The notes under the pieces are model-generated. The model did not search any database. It was given only the letters and a program-made list of their open reading frames with translations, and was not told the origin of the DNA. From Asterionellopsis glacialis (Eukaryota; Bacillariophyta; Plagiogrammaphyceae; Rhaphoneidales; Asterionellopsidaceae), in contig WKLE02000897.1 in assembly GCA_014885115.2 (NCBI GenBank), positions 1-38,495 on the forward strand: a stretch of 38,495 bases of DNA. The letters are read 5' to 3'. A program made the position numbers and the translations under genes. Below, in pieces: positions 11,127-21,747 of this stretch. The stretch's first letter is position 1. Each line of letters begins with the position of its first letter.

Positions 11127-11454
11127 CTAATTGTGTTCCACGCACTTCTCGCCATTTTCTTCACAGCAATGCGTGCAACAGCCACAGTCGACCTCGGGGG
11201 AGAGACAATTGGAAGATAACTCCAGAAATGAACTTCGTTCTCCTCTACAAAATGCTTCGGTAAAATTACTTGTCAAGTGGTTTTCATGAAGTCCCAGATT
11301 CTCTACACTAGACAGAAAATAAAGACAACAGCATTTGAATACAGATTTTCCTTACTGAGATCTCGAAGTGATGAACCAAGTTCAGTCAGACCGCTATAGC
11401 TCAACTCCAAGTGTGAAAGAGCTGTGATTTGCCCGGTAGACTCTGGGATCGACC
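11127..11454 (-). pseudogene. Orphan 3' end of an LRR protein (two exons)
   Basis: Two short exons read as a coherent LRR protein end. The first (11356-11454) encodes SIPESTGQITALSHLELSY and onward. A 53-bp GT-AG intron (11303-11355, phase 1) follows. The second (11127-11302) encodes DLKNLGLHENHLTSNF and a Cys-rich tail CGCCTHCCEENGEKC, then TAG. The main LRR gene next door has a similar Cys-rich cap (CLAVACNCCSDSC). No start or upstream exon is visible, so this is either a truncated paralogue or an alternative 3' end of the neighbouring gene. A splice from that gene's donor (12951) to the acceptor here would keep phase, but would delete the middle of one repeat. I favour a paralogue remnant. 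Confidence 0.6.
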
Positions 11455-11684
11455 CTGTAAGTGAACAAGAAAACAAGAAAATACTTCCAGTTTAACACCA
11501 TTTCCAATTGAACATTGCAGTGCAGGAAACATTGACATGAAGAACAGTCCAAAAATTCAACTCATCTAACATGGAGATTTGCCACCCTTTACAAGCAAAA
11601 AGTGTATTATTTTATGCATGGTAAGAACTTCAAATCAAAAGGCTGAAAATAAATCAACTTCGATCAGTTAGCTACCATACTTCT

Positions 11685-14600
11685 TCATGAGCAAGTACCA
11701 AATGGATAACTTTCCTCTTTCGCTTCAAATTCACCTCCTGAAGCGATAATTTTGCCACCCACGAAGAGTGCATACCCACCCTCACCTGAAGTGCAGCACA
11801 ACCCGTCACCATACTCATCATGAATTGTAAAAACAATGCATGAATCAAGTGGTACACAAAGGTCACTGACAAATGAGCTTTCAGCCTCGCTGTAAGGCCC
11901 GGCTTCCGAAACAATCGCACCATCAACCAAGAGTTCCCATTTATTGTCCTCGGGGTATTCGTCTGTAGTGATTTCAACCCGAACACTGACAGACTCGTCA
12001 TTGCATTCTGGGGGTATGAAGGTTGGTGCCGGTGAAATACTTGGCGCAATTGAAGCGGTAGGAGGAATTGAACCAGTAGGAGAACTACTTGACAGGCAAG
12101 CATTGACCCCAATCTGTTCGGACATGAACTCGAATTCACCCCCCTCTACAATTTCTATTCCGTTCATAAGCACCTTGTACGATCCCCTACCATAGTCTTC
12201 GCAGCAAATTCCATTTCCAGATGAATCTTGGATCTGGAAGAATGCACATGACACAGATGGAATACATGATGACTCCACGATACTTGTAAAGGCGTCTGAT
12301 TGGACGTACGAGCCTCCCTCGAGATAGGTCTGTCCTGACGCCGAGTCAATTAGAGACCAATTTGTGTCGGTAGGTTTCTGATCAAGTGCAAGCACTACTT
12401 GCACTGATATTTCGTCAGCGTTACATTCAGAGGTAGGCTGAATATTTGGCGAACATGAGTCACTGCAGCAGTTGCAAGCGACGGCCAAGCAATCCACGGC
12501 AAAGTTCAAAAGCTCTTCTTCACTTCTCAAAAGACATACTTCGCCAGGAACCGCTCCCGTCAGTTTGTTGGAACCCAGGTGCATTTGCCGGAGAGCAGTG
12601 AGCATGCCTAGCTCAGAAGGAATTAACCCAGAGATTTTGTTCCCAATAAGAAACATTAGTTCAAGGTTTTCTAATAATCCTATTTCTGATGGCAAACTTC
12701 CACTAAGTCCATTAAATGGAAGCACCAGTGTTACTAGTGAAGCAGCCAAGCCAATTTCTGTAGGCACTTGCCCAGTCAGTGTTTGGGAACTCCCAGAAAT
12801 GATCAGATTAGCCAACTTTGATAGAGCACCGATTTGGCTTGGAATGCTACCTGTGAATGTTCCACTTAATGCAATAGATTCTGAAATAAATTGTGAATGC
12901 GACATGAAATCAGACAAATTAAATGCATCAGATATGGGGTAGCCAACTCACCAGCATTTGTCATGAGACCAAACTCCGTAGGTAACGCCCCCCTAATTCC
13001 TAAGTTTTCCGAGAGAGACAAAGTTTCTAAAAATGCAAGTTTTCCAATTTCAGTAGGAATTGATCCAGAAAATTGATTTTTTGATGCACTCAAAACTTCA
13101 AGGTTTTGAAGCATGCCCATCTCGGATGGTAGTTCGCCAGATACTGAGTTTCCCCCTAGATCAAAGGACTTTAATTTCACCAAAAGTCCTATCTCAGTAG
13201 GCAGTGGTCCTTCAAAAGAGTTTTTGGCAAAATTCAACTCCTTCAAACTAGTTAATATCCCCAACTCACTTGGAAGCTCTCCTGCCAAATCCGTGTTCTC
13301 CAAGAAGATAGATTCAATTCCAGTTAGCAAACCGAATTCGCTTGGAATTGAACCTGTTACAGAAGTAAGGGAGATGCTTAGTTCTTCAAGCTTCAAAATG
13401 TTTCCTACTTGGCTAGGAATCATCCCGGTAAGCCGATTTTGATTCAACGCTATGGATCGAGCAGAAGACATCAAACCGATTTCAGTTGGTATTGCCCCGG
13501 AGATGAAATTGTGACTAACGTCAAAATCCTGAAGCTGCCCAAAGAAAAATTGGTTTTCAGTCGTAACATTTTGAAATGGAATATTTCCTGAAAGAATATT
13601 ATCACCGAGGGCTAAGTGTGTTAGAGCCGGGAGCAAGGGCAATTGACTTGGAATCGGACCTTCTAATCTATTCTCGTTTATTGTGAGTCTCACTAAACTT
13701 GTCAACAATCCAAGTTCTGTTGGAATGAACCCAGAAAGATCATTGTTGTGTAATTCGAGAAATCGCAACTTGCTTAATTCACCTAAGAATGATGGAACTT
13801 CACCCTCCAACTTGTTAGAAGCAAGTTGAAAATGATAAAGGTCTGTCAAAAAAGCCAAAGTGGACGGAATCGTTCCTGAAAGGCTGTTTCCATCCAGGTA
13901 CAAGCTAGTTAGGCTTCCCATCGATCCAAGCTGACTTGGAATTTTGCCTGTTATAGAATTGTCTGAAAGGTTTATTTTCTTCAAGTAAGTTAACAAACCA
14001 AGTTCTACCGGGATAGTTCCCTTTAGTTTGTTGAAGACTACTTCAAGCCTGACAATGCTACCATCTTCACAATAACTGTGATCCCAATCACATTCATCAT
14101 TCGGTGTCAGCCAACCATCATTCTCAATCCACTGTTCTCCCTGAGTTGCATAGAAGAGGGTTGCAAGCACGAACCTTTGCAAAATCTCCTCTTCTGACTT
14201 CATACCTAACAAATCTGTATGATTGTTCTCAAGCCACGCAAGGGCTCGATACTGTGCCGACATCACATCATCTAAGGCTGGAATTGATTCGGGAGACAGG
14301 TTTTCAAGGAATGCTTGAATACCTGAAGTCGGATTAAAAGAAGGAGACGACGAAGGACTGATAGTAGGATAAGGAGTTGGAGACGAAGTAGGCTCTGTTT
14401 GTTTTGAATCTTCCCTGGTAAGCACAACTGCAAGAACAATACTAATTACAGCTGATATAAAAATACAGCAACAAAACCATCTCTTCCGCTTCAGACTGTT
14501 CTCTGATATGGCTTCAGCTTCTGGTATGATGGAGTCGTCAACAATGGTTGCCTCGATGAGATGACCATCGTTTTCAATGTCTCCATTTACAGTTTGGTTA

Positions 14601-15574
14601 TGTTCAGCACCCTTCGCCTTCTTGAAATTTTCAGACGTTTCTCGCTCGATTCCACTTCTTGGTGCAAGATATGTTGGGTTTACCTCATCATTTCCTTCAA
14701 ATGTATCATTTTCATGCTCACTCCACGAATCGTTTTCATCCCCACCAACAGCATAAGCCCCAGGCTCTACGGTTACATCTTCTATAGTACTGGAATCTTC
14801 TTCAGGGCCCATTACCTTGTTGTTGCTACTGGTATCTTTTGATCTTCTAGTCCTTTTCATTGCTGTGGTTCCTGAACCTCTAGCTTGCGCTTGTGCTTGT
14901 ACTTTTGATTCGGCCATTTCATTATCAGAATCCTTATCCTCTGCGGAAGAAGAAGCAGCACCTTTTGCTACGCCTGTGTTGTCCATTTGACCCATCTTAC
15001 GCGCCACTTTGGAATCATTCTTTACGAAAGAAGAAGCAGCAGCTTTTGCTGCGGCTGTATTGTCCATCTGACCCATCTTACGCGCCACTTTGGTACCATT
15101 CTTTACGGAAGAAGCAGCAGCTTTTGCTACGGCTGTATTGTCCATCTGACCCATCTTACGCGCCACTTTGGTATCATCCTTTGCAAAAGCAGCAGTAGCT
15201 CTTTTATTCCTTTTCCATGTTGTGGTTCCCTTAGTTTGCGATCGTGTCTTTGCTGTAGCCATTCCTTCATCTTTGATTTTTGAATCCGCCTTTGGTTTGA
15301 CTGCCGAAGCCATCTTTAGCTCCAATTTGGCCTGGGCCTTTGATGTTTTCATATCGTTATCTGTAAGGATTTTGGGCAGGGTTTCTGGAATGACTTCAGG
15401 TCCATCATTACCATTTGAATCTTTTTTTGTGTTTCCGAGGAGTTCAGGTCCAGCTTCATAACTAAAATTCTTCTGATCTTTATTATTGCCTTCAATGCTG
15501 GCAGCTTTGAAAGCCTGCTCATCTTCAGGAGAATCATTTTTTGTGGGACTCTTTTCATTGATATTTTCCGACAT
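11685..15574 (-). CDS. Membrane-anchored LRR protein with two C-terminal Cys-containing domains
   Basis: Two exons, 12952-15574 and 11685-12880, with a 71-bp phase-1 intron (12881-12951; donor GTGAGT, acceptor TTTCAG), giving 1272 residues. Residues ~1-360 are disordered and charged, with three tandem ~27-residue repeats carrying KVARKMGQMDNT. A single transmembrane helix at ~364-386 (CCCIFISAVISIVLAVVL) follows Lys/Arg, predicting a cytosolic N-terminus (type II). Next come a Pro/Ser/Thr linker, an LRR-capping region (GEQWIENDGWL, CDWDHSYC), and about 20 plant-type repeats of the form LxGxIPxxxGxL. After a Cys-rich cap (ACNCCSDSC) are two similar ~90-residue domains, each with GGxY, CVFxIxDxxGxGxCC and GGEFE features. 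The architecture resembles diatom receptor-like or adhesion proteins without a kinase. Ligand unknown. Confidence 0.85.
14950..15180 (-). repeat. In-frame tandem repeat in the LRR protein N-terminus
   Basis: Three tandem copies of a 78-84 bp unit within the coding exon. The most conserved core is the segment encoding KVARKMGQMDNT (copies starting near 14976, 15057 and 15135 on the plus strand). Copies differ by small in-frame changes, so the repeat expands the cytosolic tail without breaking the frame. Confidence 0.85.
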
Positions 15575-16732
15575 TTTTGAAGATGGTAAAACTTCCTGAA
15601 GACTAAACGTAAATTGGGAACAGGAAAAAAAGAAACAGTAACGAATGTGCTGTCAGTCAAAATCGTTGGATTAATATACTAGACAGGGTGATCGAGTCAA
15701 CGATGCCACACCTCTAAAACTCCAAACGGTATTGAGAAATATGGTAACCAAATCCGTTAGGATTGCATACGTCGTACCTACACTGATGATGATCGATCCT
15801 AACGCGCAATGACTAAAGCTTTACTTGACGATTGGCAGGTGAAGGTACCAGGTTGCAAAGATGTATTTAATATTACTCTTGTTCTTTTCTTTTTTTTATA
15901 TTAAAACAACAGACTTGCTCGTACCTGGTACTCGTAGAGGATCTAAGATTATTTACCTGAGTACGCACTACTGTAGAGAGGTACCAGAGGTACAGTTAGT
16001 AGTTAGTCGAATCCAACTCCTAATTGAATATCCCGACTTTTTCATTTATTACTGTAGCTATTCATACCATTCCCAGCTAATGACACTTATATACAGTAGG
16101 TCCTAGGACCTCTAGGACCTACACGGGATTATCATAATATGCATCCGTTGTCTGGTCCTAATTAGTGGAAGAGAAAGATTTCAAATAGTACCTTGCTATA
16201 CCTTGGACTAGGTAGGACCTGTGTAGTAGATGGATTTTTTTTCCGATGATTTAAATAATCTTCTCTTTTTTGGTTGTGAAGCAATGTATTGTTTTTTCTG
16301 GAGGAACTATGCTGATATTATATAATATATAAATCCATTAATAAAAATAGAATGGGTAATTCGTAGAGGCCTACTGTCTGTCCGTCTACAGTATAGAATT
16401 CCACGCTACTTACTACTACTAGACTAGTAGACTAGGAACTACCAGGTACGACTCGAAACTTTTGCTTGTGACCGTACCTGTTCTGTATGGGCGACACCCA
16501 TTTTCCAACTCATTTTCGACCCGATCACAGTTTACAGGCGTTTCGATGGGTCGTTCCTCCCTCCATTTTGATGCATCAGTTTGAGGTGCTTTTTGATGAA
16601 TTGTGTACATGCCATCTCCTTTTCTTAGTTTTGTCAAGTACTAGGTATTTTCTCCCATCACAGTGGTGGGTTGTGTACGTACATTATTTGCCATTTATAA
16701 AGCTTTTCGGATTAATTATAGAAGAGACCAAT
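15575..16732. other. Intergenic region between divergent genes
   Basis: Between the starts of the LRR gene (-) and the L7Ae-fold gene (+). It is rich in GGTACC, TACCTGGTA and TAGGTCCTAGGACC motifs: about 15844-15855, 15918-15990, 16094-16124 (the inverted pair GTAGGTCCTAGGACC and AGGACCTAC), 16190-16220 and 16435-16480. No additional gene can be supported. An in-frame extension of the following gene to 16487 exists but does not resemble that protein's family. Confidence 0.5.
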
Positions 16733-17593
16733 ATGAGTTTCAGCGGTCCACAAAGTAAGAGATCGTTGTCAAAACCTTTGAGTCGTAAACAGCGTTCTCA
16801 ACAACCTCGATCTTTGATAGATAATGAATCATTGGCAATTGTAGCATCCGTTTATGGTCCTATTGAAACTCCGGTAGCGTCTACGTTAGAAAAGGAAATC
16901 TTTATAGAACGATTTGAAAAGGAAATTCTTAAACCATTTCAATTTTCTCTTTCATCGACGACATCATCCATCCAATCCAATGTTCGACGAAGTGGTTCTA
17001 GCAGTGGTAATGATGGACCCAAGATATTAATCAAGGGTAAACTCGTACAAGCAACTGTGACGAAACCAATAAAAGTTACTGAAAAGAAAAAAGTACTAAC
17101 GAAAAATGCGTTACAGTCTAGATTGGTGGTGGGTACAAATCAGTGTACACGAATCCTTGAAGCAGCTATCAAAAAGTCATCAATAACAGGAGCAGCAATA
17201 CAGAAAGATTCTTGTGAAGTAGAAAAGGGTTCACCACAACTTGTGGTATTAGCTCGGGATTTGTACCCTCCGACAAATTTGGCACATATTCCATTCATGT
17301 GTCAAGAATTGGGTATACCTATATTGCTTTTGCCAGGAAAAGCTTCGTTGGAACTAGGGAAACTTTTGGGTACCAAGAAAGTAGGGGTATTTTTATTTCA
17401 GTCTGCTGCTGCTATCACCGCCAAACTTGAAAATAGTAATACTGGTGATAAAGAGAAAGCAGATAGTAATTGGACAAAAGATATGCAAACTGGAAACAAA
17501 GCCATTGACTCATTCCTTGATTTCTGCAAATCGAAATTTGTATCGTCTACGTCACGAAAGTCTACCATAAAGTCCACAAGGACTAAAACGTAG
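16733..17593 (+). CDS. L7Ae-fold protein, probable RNase P/MRP subunit (Pop3/Rpp38-like)
   Basis: A single-exon gene of 286 residues from ATG 16733. The frame is open upstream to 16487, but those codons are not protein-family-like, and the methionine before SFSGPQSKRSLSKPL begins a basic tail typical of RNA-binding subunits. Residues ~125-225 fit the L7Ae/L30e/Gadd45 fold: RLVVGTNQCTRILEAA, then LVVLARDLYPP, HIPFMCQELGIPILLLPG and LGTKKVGVFLF, matching the order of motifs in L7Ae, NHP2, Pop3 and Rpp38. Binding of kink-turn RNA is known for this fold. The VGTNQCTR and ARDLYPP wording is closest to Pop3/Rpp38 in my memory, hence the RNase P/MRP suggestion; a snoRNP or ribosomal relative is the alternative. 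Confidence 0.6.
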   Translation: MSFSGPQSKRSLSKPLSRKQRSQQPRSLIDNESLAIVASVYGPIETPVASTLEKEIFIERFEKEILKPFQFSLSSTTSSIQSNVRRSGSSSGNDGPKILIKGKLVQATVTKPIKVTEKKKVLTKNALQSRLVVGTNQCTRILEAAIKKSSITGAAIQKDSCEVEKGSPQLVVLARDLYPPTNLAHIPFMCQELGIPILLLPGKASLELGKLLGTKKVGVFLFQSAAAITAKLENSNTGDKEKADSNWTKDMQTGNKAIDSFLDFCKSKFVSSTSRKSTIKSTRTKT

Positions 17594-17949
17594 TATAATA
17601 AGTAGCATTGGACACGCAGCTGTCACGTTATAGAGGAAACCAATGATCCATTCTGATGTAAAGTAATTATATTGTTTGTTTGTTTTTTTTAATAGATTTT
17701 TGCGATTTGTTTGTTTGTTTTAATCCTTGGGTTTCTTTTTTGAAATGGGTGTGCTTGCAAGGCAGACTCTACAAGATACGACATGAAAAATAATTTTCTA
17801 GAGAGTGTTTGTTTATTGTGCCATGGGCTTTGTGCGTTTACTAAGGCAAAATAACAGTATTGTATCAACCAAGAAGAAACTCAAAATAATGCAGTACGTG
17901 TAATGGTGATAAACCTCTCACTCTCTCCTTGCTCTCCATCATTTTCAAA
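17594..17949. other. Convergent 3' intergenic region
   Basis: A 356-bp gap between two genes that converge here. It holds T-rich tracts with repeated TTTGTTTGTTT at about 17673-17720, probably 3' UTR and polyadenylation signal of the L7Ae-fold gene. No coding frame is supported. Confidence 0.5.
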
Positions 17950-18687
17950 TTATGATTCATCTACCCAACTTTGTTCAACAATCTCTCTGACTCTCCTATT
18001 ATATTCACGTCTATTTTCATTGTAAAGACGAGAGGCTTCTGAATTGGCAGGTGAGGCAGGATTGGGGTCACAAAGGAGTGATTGGATCGATGTCAAAATG
18101 GCAGAAATGTCATAAATAGGTGACCATTGATTTTGCAAAATATCAAGGCAAATTTGTCCATCATTGTAAATGTTGGGATGGAACATTTTGGTTAGGAAAC
18201 GAACTTGCGGTGCTTTGTTTGGATAGTCTTCTGTGAATTCTAAAACAAGTTTAAAGGTCCCACCCTCCCATGGAGTATCATCTGGACCAAAAATCACCGC
18301 TTGCCACAACATAATGTTCGTGTCCATGGGAGCACCCGTTACACCCGACGGAGGATCATTCTGTAACCTAAGCACACAGGCACATAGACAAAGAGAGAAC
18401 AGCGAAGAAGAAAGAAACAAATTGTCAATCAAATCACTCAAGGAAAAATACTGATAGATTGGCACGTGTACATGGTCCGTGGCACGAATTAAATTTCATT
18501 ACTATAAATACGTAGATCTCTACGACTCGTGGATGCAAAATTGGAAAAAAATCATCACCATGGTGGTGTGTCTCCAACGATCGATCGCCTCGCCCCCGCA
18601 AATGAATGAATGGATCATAAAACTGAATTTAATGCCTACATACCTTCTAAAGTCTCGAAGAAGACGACGCCGTGCACTAGTGCTCAT
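17950..18687 (-). CDS. RAD6: RAD6/UBE2A-type ubiquitin-conjugating enzyme E2
   Basis: Two exons: 18644-18687 encodes [14 protein letters not shown] plus two bases, and 17950-18367 encodes the rest. The 276-bp intron (18368-18643) has donor GTATGT and acceptor GCTTAG. The join gives 153 residues, against 152 for human UBE2A. The catalytic cysteine is Cys88 in the context [15 protein letters not shown], preceded by the HPN motif; the C-terminus is [14 protein letters not shown]6 enzymes monoubiquitinate histone H2B and PCNA and act in N-degron turnover with partner RING ligases. The N-terminus MST.ARRRL.RDF is diagnostic for RAD6 against other E2s. A start inside the intron is also open but lacks this conserved N-terminus. 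Confidence 0.95.
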
Positions 18688-18904
18688 TCTTTGGTCTCTC
18701 TACAAGGGAAAATGCACTCAAACACAGCCCAACGCACCAAGCACACACTGCTTTTCTTAGGACCTCCAGAGAGAAAGAGGAGCGTGGGACATGAGCAAAG
18801 GAGGGGGGGAGTTGCGGCCGCGGAGTGAAAAGCTAAGTAGCACGAGACAGACGAGAGAGAGAGTTGGAGTGGAGAGAGTCCGTCGAGTCGGTCCTCCAGC
18901 TGTT

Positions 18905-19065
18905 CTGCCATACCAGGTAGACCCTGGGGGTACAGATACACTGGTACCGTACCAGGTACCTGTACAAGGTACAGATACCGGTGGGTACGTACCAGGTACG
19001 TGTACCAGGTACCAGGGACTGATATGGCAACTATCTGTATGATACGTACAGGTACCAGGTACGGT
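18905..19065. repeat. Dense GGTACC/TACCAGGTA palindromic repeat tract
   Basis: About 160 bp made largely of overlapping copies and variants of TACCAGGTAC and GGTACAGATAC on both strands, separated by a few bases. The motif is self-complementary, so the tract can form many alternative short hairpins. Related motifs recur in other intergenic regions of the window. Confidence 0.8.
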
Positions 19066-19177
19066 GCACAAACTTTGGTTGCGTTGGGCCAGCAAATTTT
19101 TGGTGTCTTCCGAATTTCACTTTTCTGACCGTTGCGTTCATCTGGTACAAATCCTACGTATTATCTCAATAAACAGT

Positions 19178-19232
19178 ATCACTCCTTATTAGAAAGCCTG
19201 TCCTTTCTGCAGGGAGTCTTATTAGGAGTGAT
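19178..19232. repeat. Imperfect hairpin at the edge of the AT-rich island
   Basis: The arms ATCACTCCT (19178-19186) and AGGAGTGAT (19224-19232) are exact reverse complements. Inner pairs GAAAG/CTTTC and CCTG/CAGG extend the fold. Its position at the left boundary of the island is notable, but no matching copy was found at the right boundary. Confidence 0.5.
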
Positions 19233-20154
19233 GAGCAGTCATGAGAAGCATGAAGCATGGTTAGTGGTTAAATACTGCTGAAGTTCTTTTCTTGAAAAAT
19301 CGTAAAACGTGCAAAATACCACATCACATTAGGTAAAAGCAACATCCCACATTTTCAATGTTATTGGAGCTTAGGGGTTCAATCTCAAGCTTCTTGATAT
19401 TAAATTTTTATGTTGATATATCATAAAAGTAATGCCCAGTTCCTTATTTAATCATGGTGGAGGGGAAACCTGTACTAAAAATATGTGAATGTGGTTGTGT
19501 ACTACTAGAACACAATTTGAGTTTACATTCATCCATTCTTCTTAGAAAGTAAACCATTTGAGTGATCTCCAGGTGGTAGTACAGGTCAAGCATCCCCAAT
19601 TCTCCCCAGATTCTTTACTTTTTACATCTAGCTATATGTTCATCTTGCTCTTAGTGTGCTGTTTCATAGTTTGCAAAAGAGACAATCATTTTATTTCTCC
19701 CCCCAAACCAAGAACACACTTAGGCACAGAAAGATAGGGTGGCCCACTTGAATGGGATACTAACATACTGCTAGTATCTACAGGCATAATCAATGATACT
19801 CTCAACATCACTTATTCCAATTATAGCCTTGTTGAGATAATCATTCTTGAGCATCACTTCAGGCACCAGAAGTGCTGAGAGTAGTAGTATGTCTTACCAT
19901 AAAGTGTTGGTTGGTTTTGGTCATGTTTGCAGAAGATTACATATATTTCTGGGCATTGTGTTATTTATTAAAATTCTTATCATTTACTAAATCTATATGA
20001 ATATTTTTCAGTGTGTAAACTAAGTTCATAATTTTATGTTCACATATACTTCTTTTTTTATCATTTATTCTTTGTCCAGTTGTTCTTGTGTTGTGGACCA
20101 CTGCCAACATACTACAATTTATAAGGTTAAGGCGCTTACAAATTGCTAGTTAAG

Positions 20155-20257
20155 ATGAGCATAAGCAGAAACAATACTAGGTTTCCAAACTTCCCTAAGA
20201 AGTTCAAAACCAACAAGAGCAAGGACAAGAAAGGGAAGAAGTAAGAGGAAGTTTATT

Positions 20258-20306
<49 letters not shown>

Positions 20307-20688
20307 ACAACAACAACAACAGCAAGAGAAAAATAACAATATATATATTATTTGTTATATATAAGAGTAGTGGAAAGAACTGCTACAGAGGATTTCACAT
20401 CCCAATTATTTTATACTGTGGATTGCATATTATTGTTCTCCCAGAACATAATACATACATTGTCTAAATTTATAATAGAAGCATATGTCAAAAAAGTTTC
20501 TTCAGCAAACATACTTACTACTTATGAAAGAAGGTATAAATATTCACCTATGCAAATTGATTCTGACATAAGATGGAAAACATCTTCTTAGAAAACTAAA
20601 TGAGAGCAGGAGGCTTCTTCCTGCTGTAGAGGGAAAGATATCAAATAAAATGGAACTGATCTACTTCCAAACTTCATTAACATGAACA
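20155..20688 (+). pseudogene. Broken protein-like frame with poly-Gln tract
   Basis: Reading from ATG 20155 gives a basic start (FPKKFKTNKSKDKKGKK), a TAA, EEVY, a TAG, a long run of CAA/CAG glutamine codons, and then further residues including KHLLRKLNESRRLLPA before the first TGA. Eight TAA/TAG codons interrupt 178 codons. The composition before the glutamine run resembles a nucleic-acid-binding tail. It may be a decayed mobile-element gene; function is not recognisable and the evidence is weak. Confidence 0.25.
20258..20326. repeat. CAGCAA/CAA microsatellite
   Basis: About 69 bp of alternating AGCAAC units (at least seven) followed by several CAA units. In the plus frame from 20155 it encodes glutamine. 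It is an ordinary trinucleotide or hexanucleotide repeat, not a CRISPR array, because there are no spacers. Confidence 0.9.
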
Positions 20689-20865
20689 AATATTTATTCT
20701 CTACCTATTAATACCCATACCACAAAAAAATATATTATTATGGTATATGTGTGTATATTACAAATGCAAAGTTTAATCCTAGCAGAAACTATTAAAAATC
20801 AATTGATCCTAAACCAAATAAAAAGTAGTGTGCTGTTAGTATATGCACACCCTTTGCTACCTTTG

Positions 20866-21747
20866 TCAAAAAAACTCTACTGTGAGATTCAGCACTGTGG
20901 TTGTACCATCACCCTCAAAAGTACCACCAAAACTTACTCTGAATTTACAAGATCCAGAGTTATAATTGTTCTTATCTCTAGATTCCATGAAAACATTGTC
21001 CAGTCCAATAAGTTCTTGCTGATGTGTCCCATCAAGTGTGTAAAAAAATCTAGATTGCTTCCCAAATTCTGGCATATTTTTCCTCTGTCTCATCTTATTT
21101 CCTTGCTTGAAAGATATATGTGTGTAGTTATACAGAGCAGTAGGTTTGATAGTTTCACAGTACTCCTACAAATTATCATTTATTATTTGATGTCATTAAG
21201 TATTTGATCCTTGTATATGTCTGTCTTTGAAAGACAACCTTAACAAAGAATTAAAAAATCTCTCATATACCATAGAGAAACTCTTTGTGTCACTACTAGC
21301 AGGTTAGCTATCATTGTTGTTTAAGAACAATCATGTAATGTCATGGATCCAAGAAGCTGTAAACTTGGGCTAAGCAATATCTTATTGCCCCTATGATATC
21401 CAATCAATTCTAAAAAAATGCTTGGCTGCTGTACACTAGATGTTTTGTTATTGTCTAGTGCCATAACTTTGTATTGCAAAAGTTGCAGCATCTATTGTAT
21501 CCCAATTTAAATAGTAATTGCCATAATTTTCCACACTCTTGAGCTCATGCATTTTAAGTTTCACCTTTGAAAGGAGTCAAAGTTGTTGAAACTCTCTTTG
21601 TCTTTGACACAATAATTCTTCATGTTTTACTGTGTTACCAATGTGATCTAAAAAAAAGTTCTTCAAACTGTCCAAACTGCCTATGGATATGGGATTTTGT
21701 GGTTCTGTTTGTTTTATGACATAGTATTTTGCAAGTTTGGTCTTTGT
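20866..21747 (-). pseudogene. Decayed 294-codon coding frame
   Basis: On the minus strand one frame stays protein-like for 882 bp without a frameshift, with 11 internal stops where AT-rich chance would give about 20. Long open runs occur: one of ~54 codons with ISIGSLDSLKNFFLDHIG, one of ~40 with LNWDTIDAATFAIQSYG, and a final one of ~96 with FFYTLDGTHQQELIGLDNVF and CKFRVSFGGTFEGDG. No family is recognised. The best reading is an old gene or transposon frame decayed by point mutation; it could still be partly chance. Confidence 0.35.

Larger units (their letters stand above)
18688..19320. other. Upstream region of the RAD6 gene with dense palindromic tract
   Basis: Contains the presumed RAD6 promoter and 5' UTR. 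From 18900 to 19065 it becomes a dense array of GGTACC, TACCAGGTAC and GGTACAGATAC motifs able to fold on themselves. A separate imperfect hairpin lies at 19178-19232. No gene is supported. Confidence 0.5.

Noticed and set aside
16487..16732. 82-codon in-frame N-terminal extension of the L7Ae-fold protein
   Set aside because: It is not family-like, contains the intergenic GGTAC/CTAGGTA-type sequence texture, and the internal Met at 16733 starts a typical basic RNA-binding tail.
20258..20326. Possible CRISPR-like repeat array
   Set aside because: It is a continuous CAA/CAG microsatellite with no spacers.
20352..20591. 79-codon open frame in the AT-rich island
   Set aside because: It competes with another frame on the same strand, has no family features and lies in sequence full of stops; isolated runs of this length can occur by chance in 7.8 kb.
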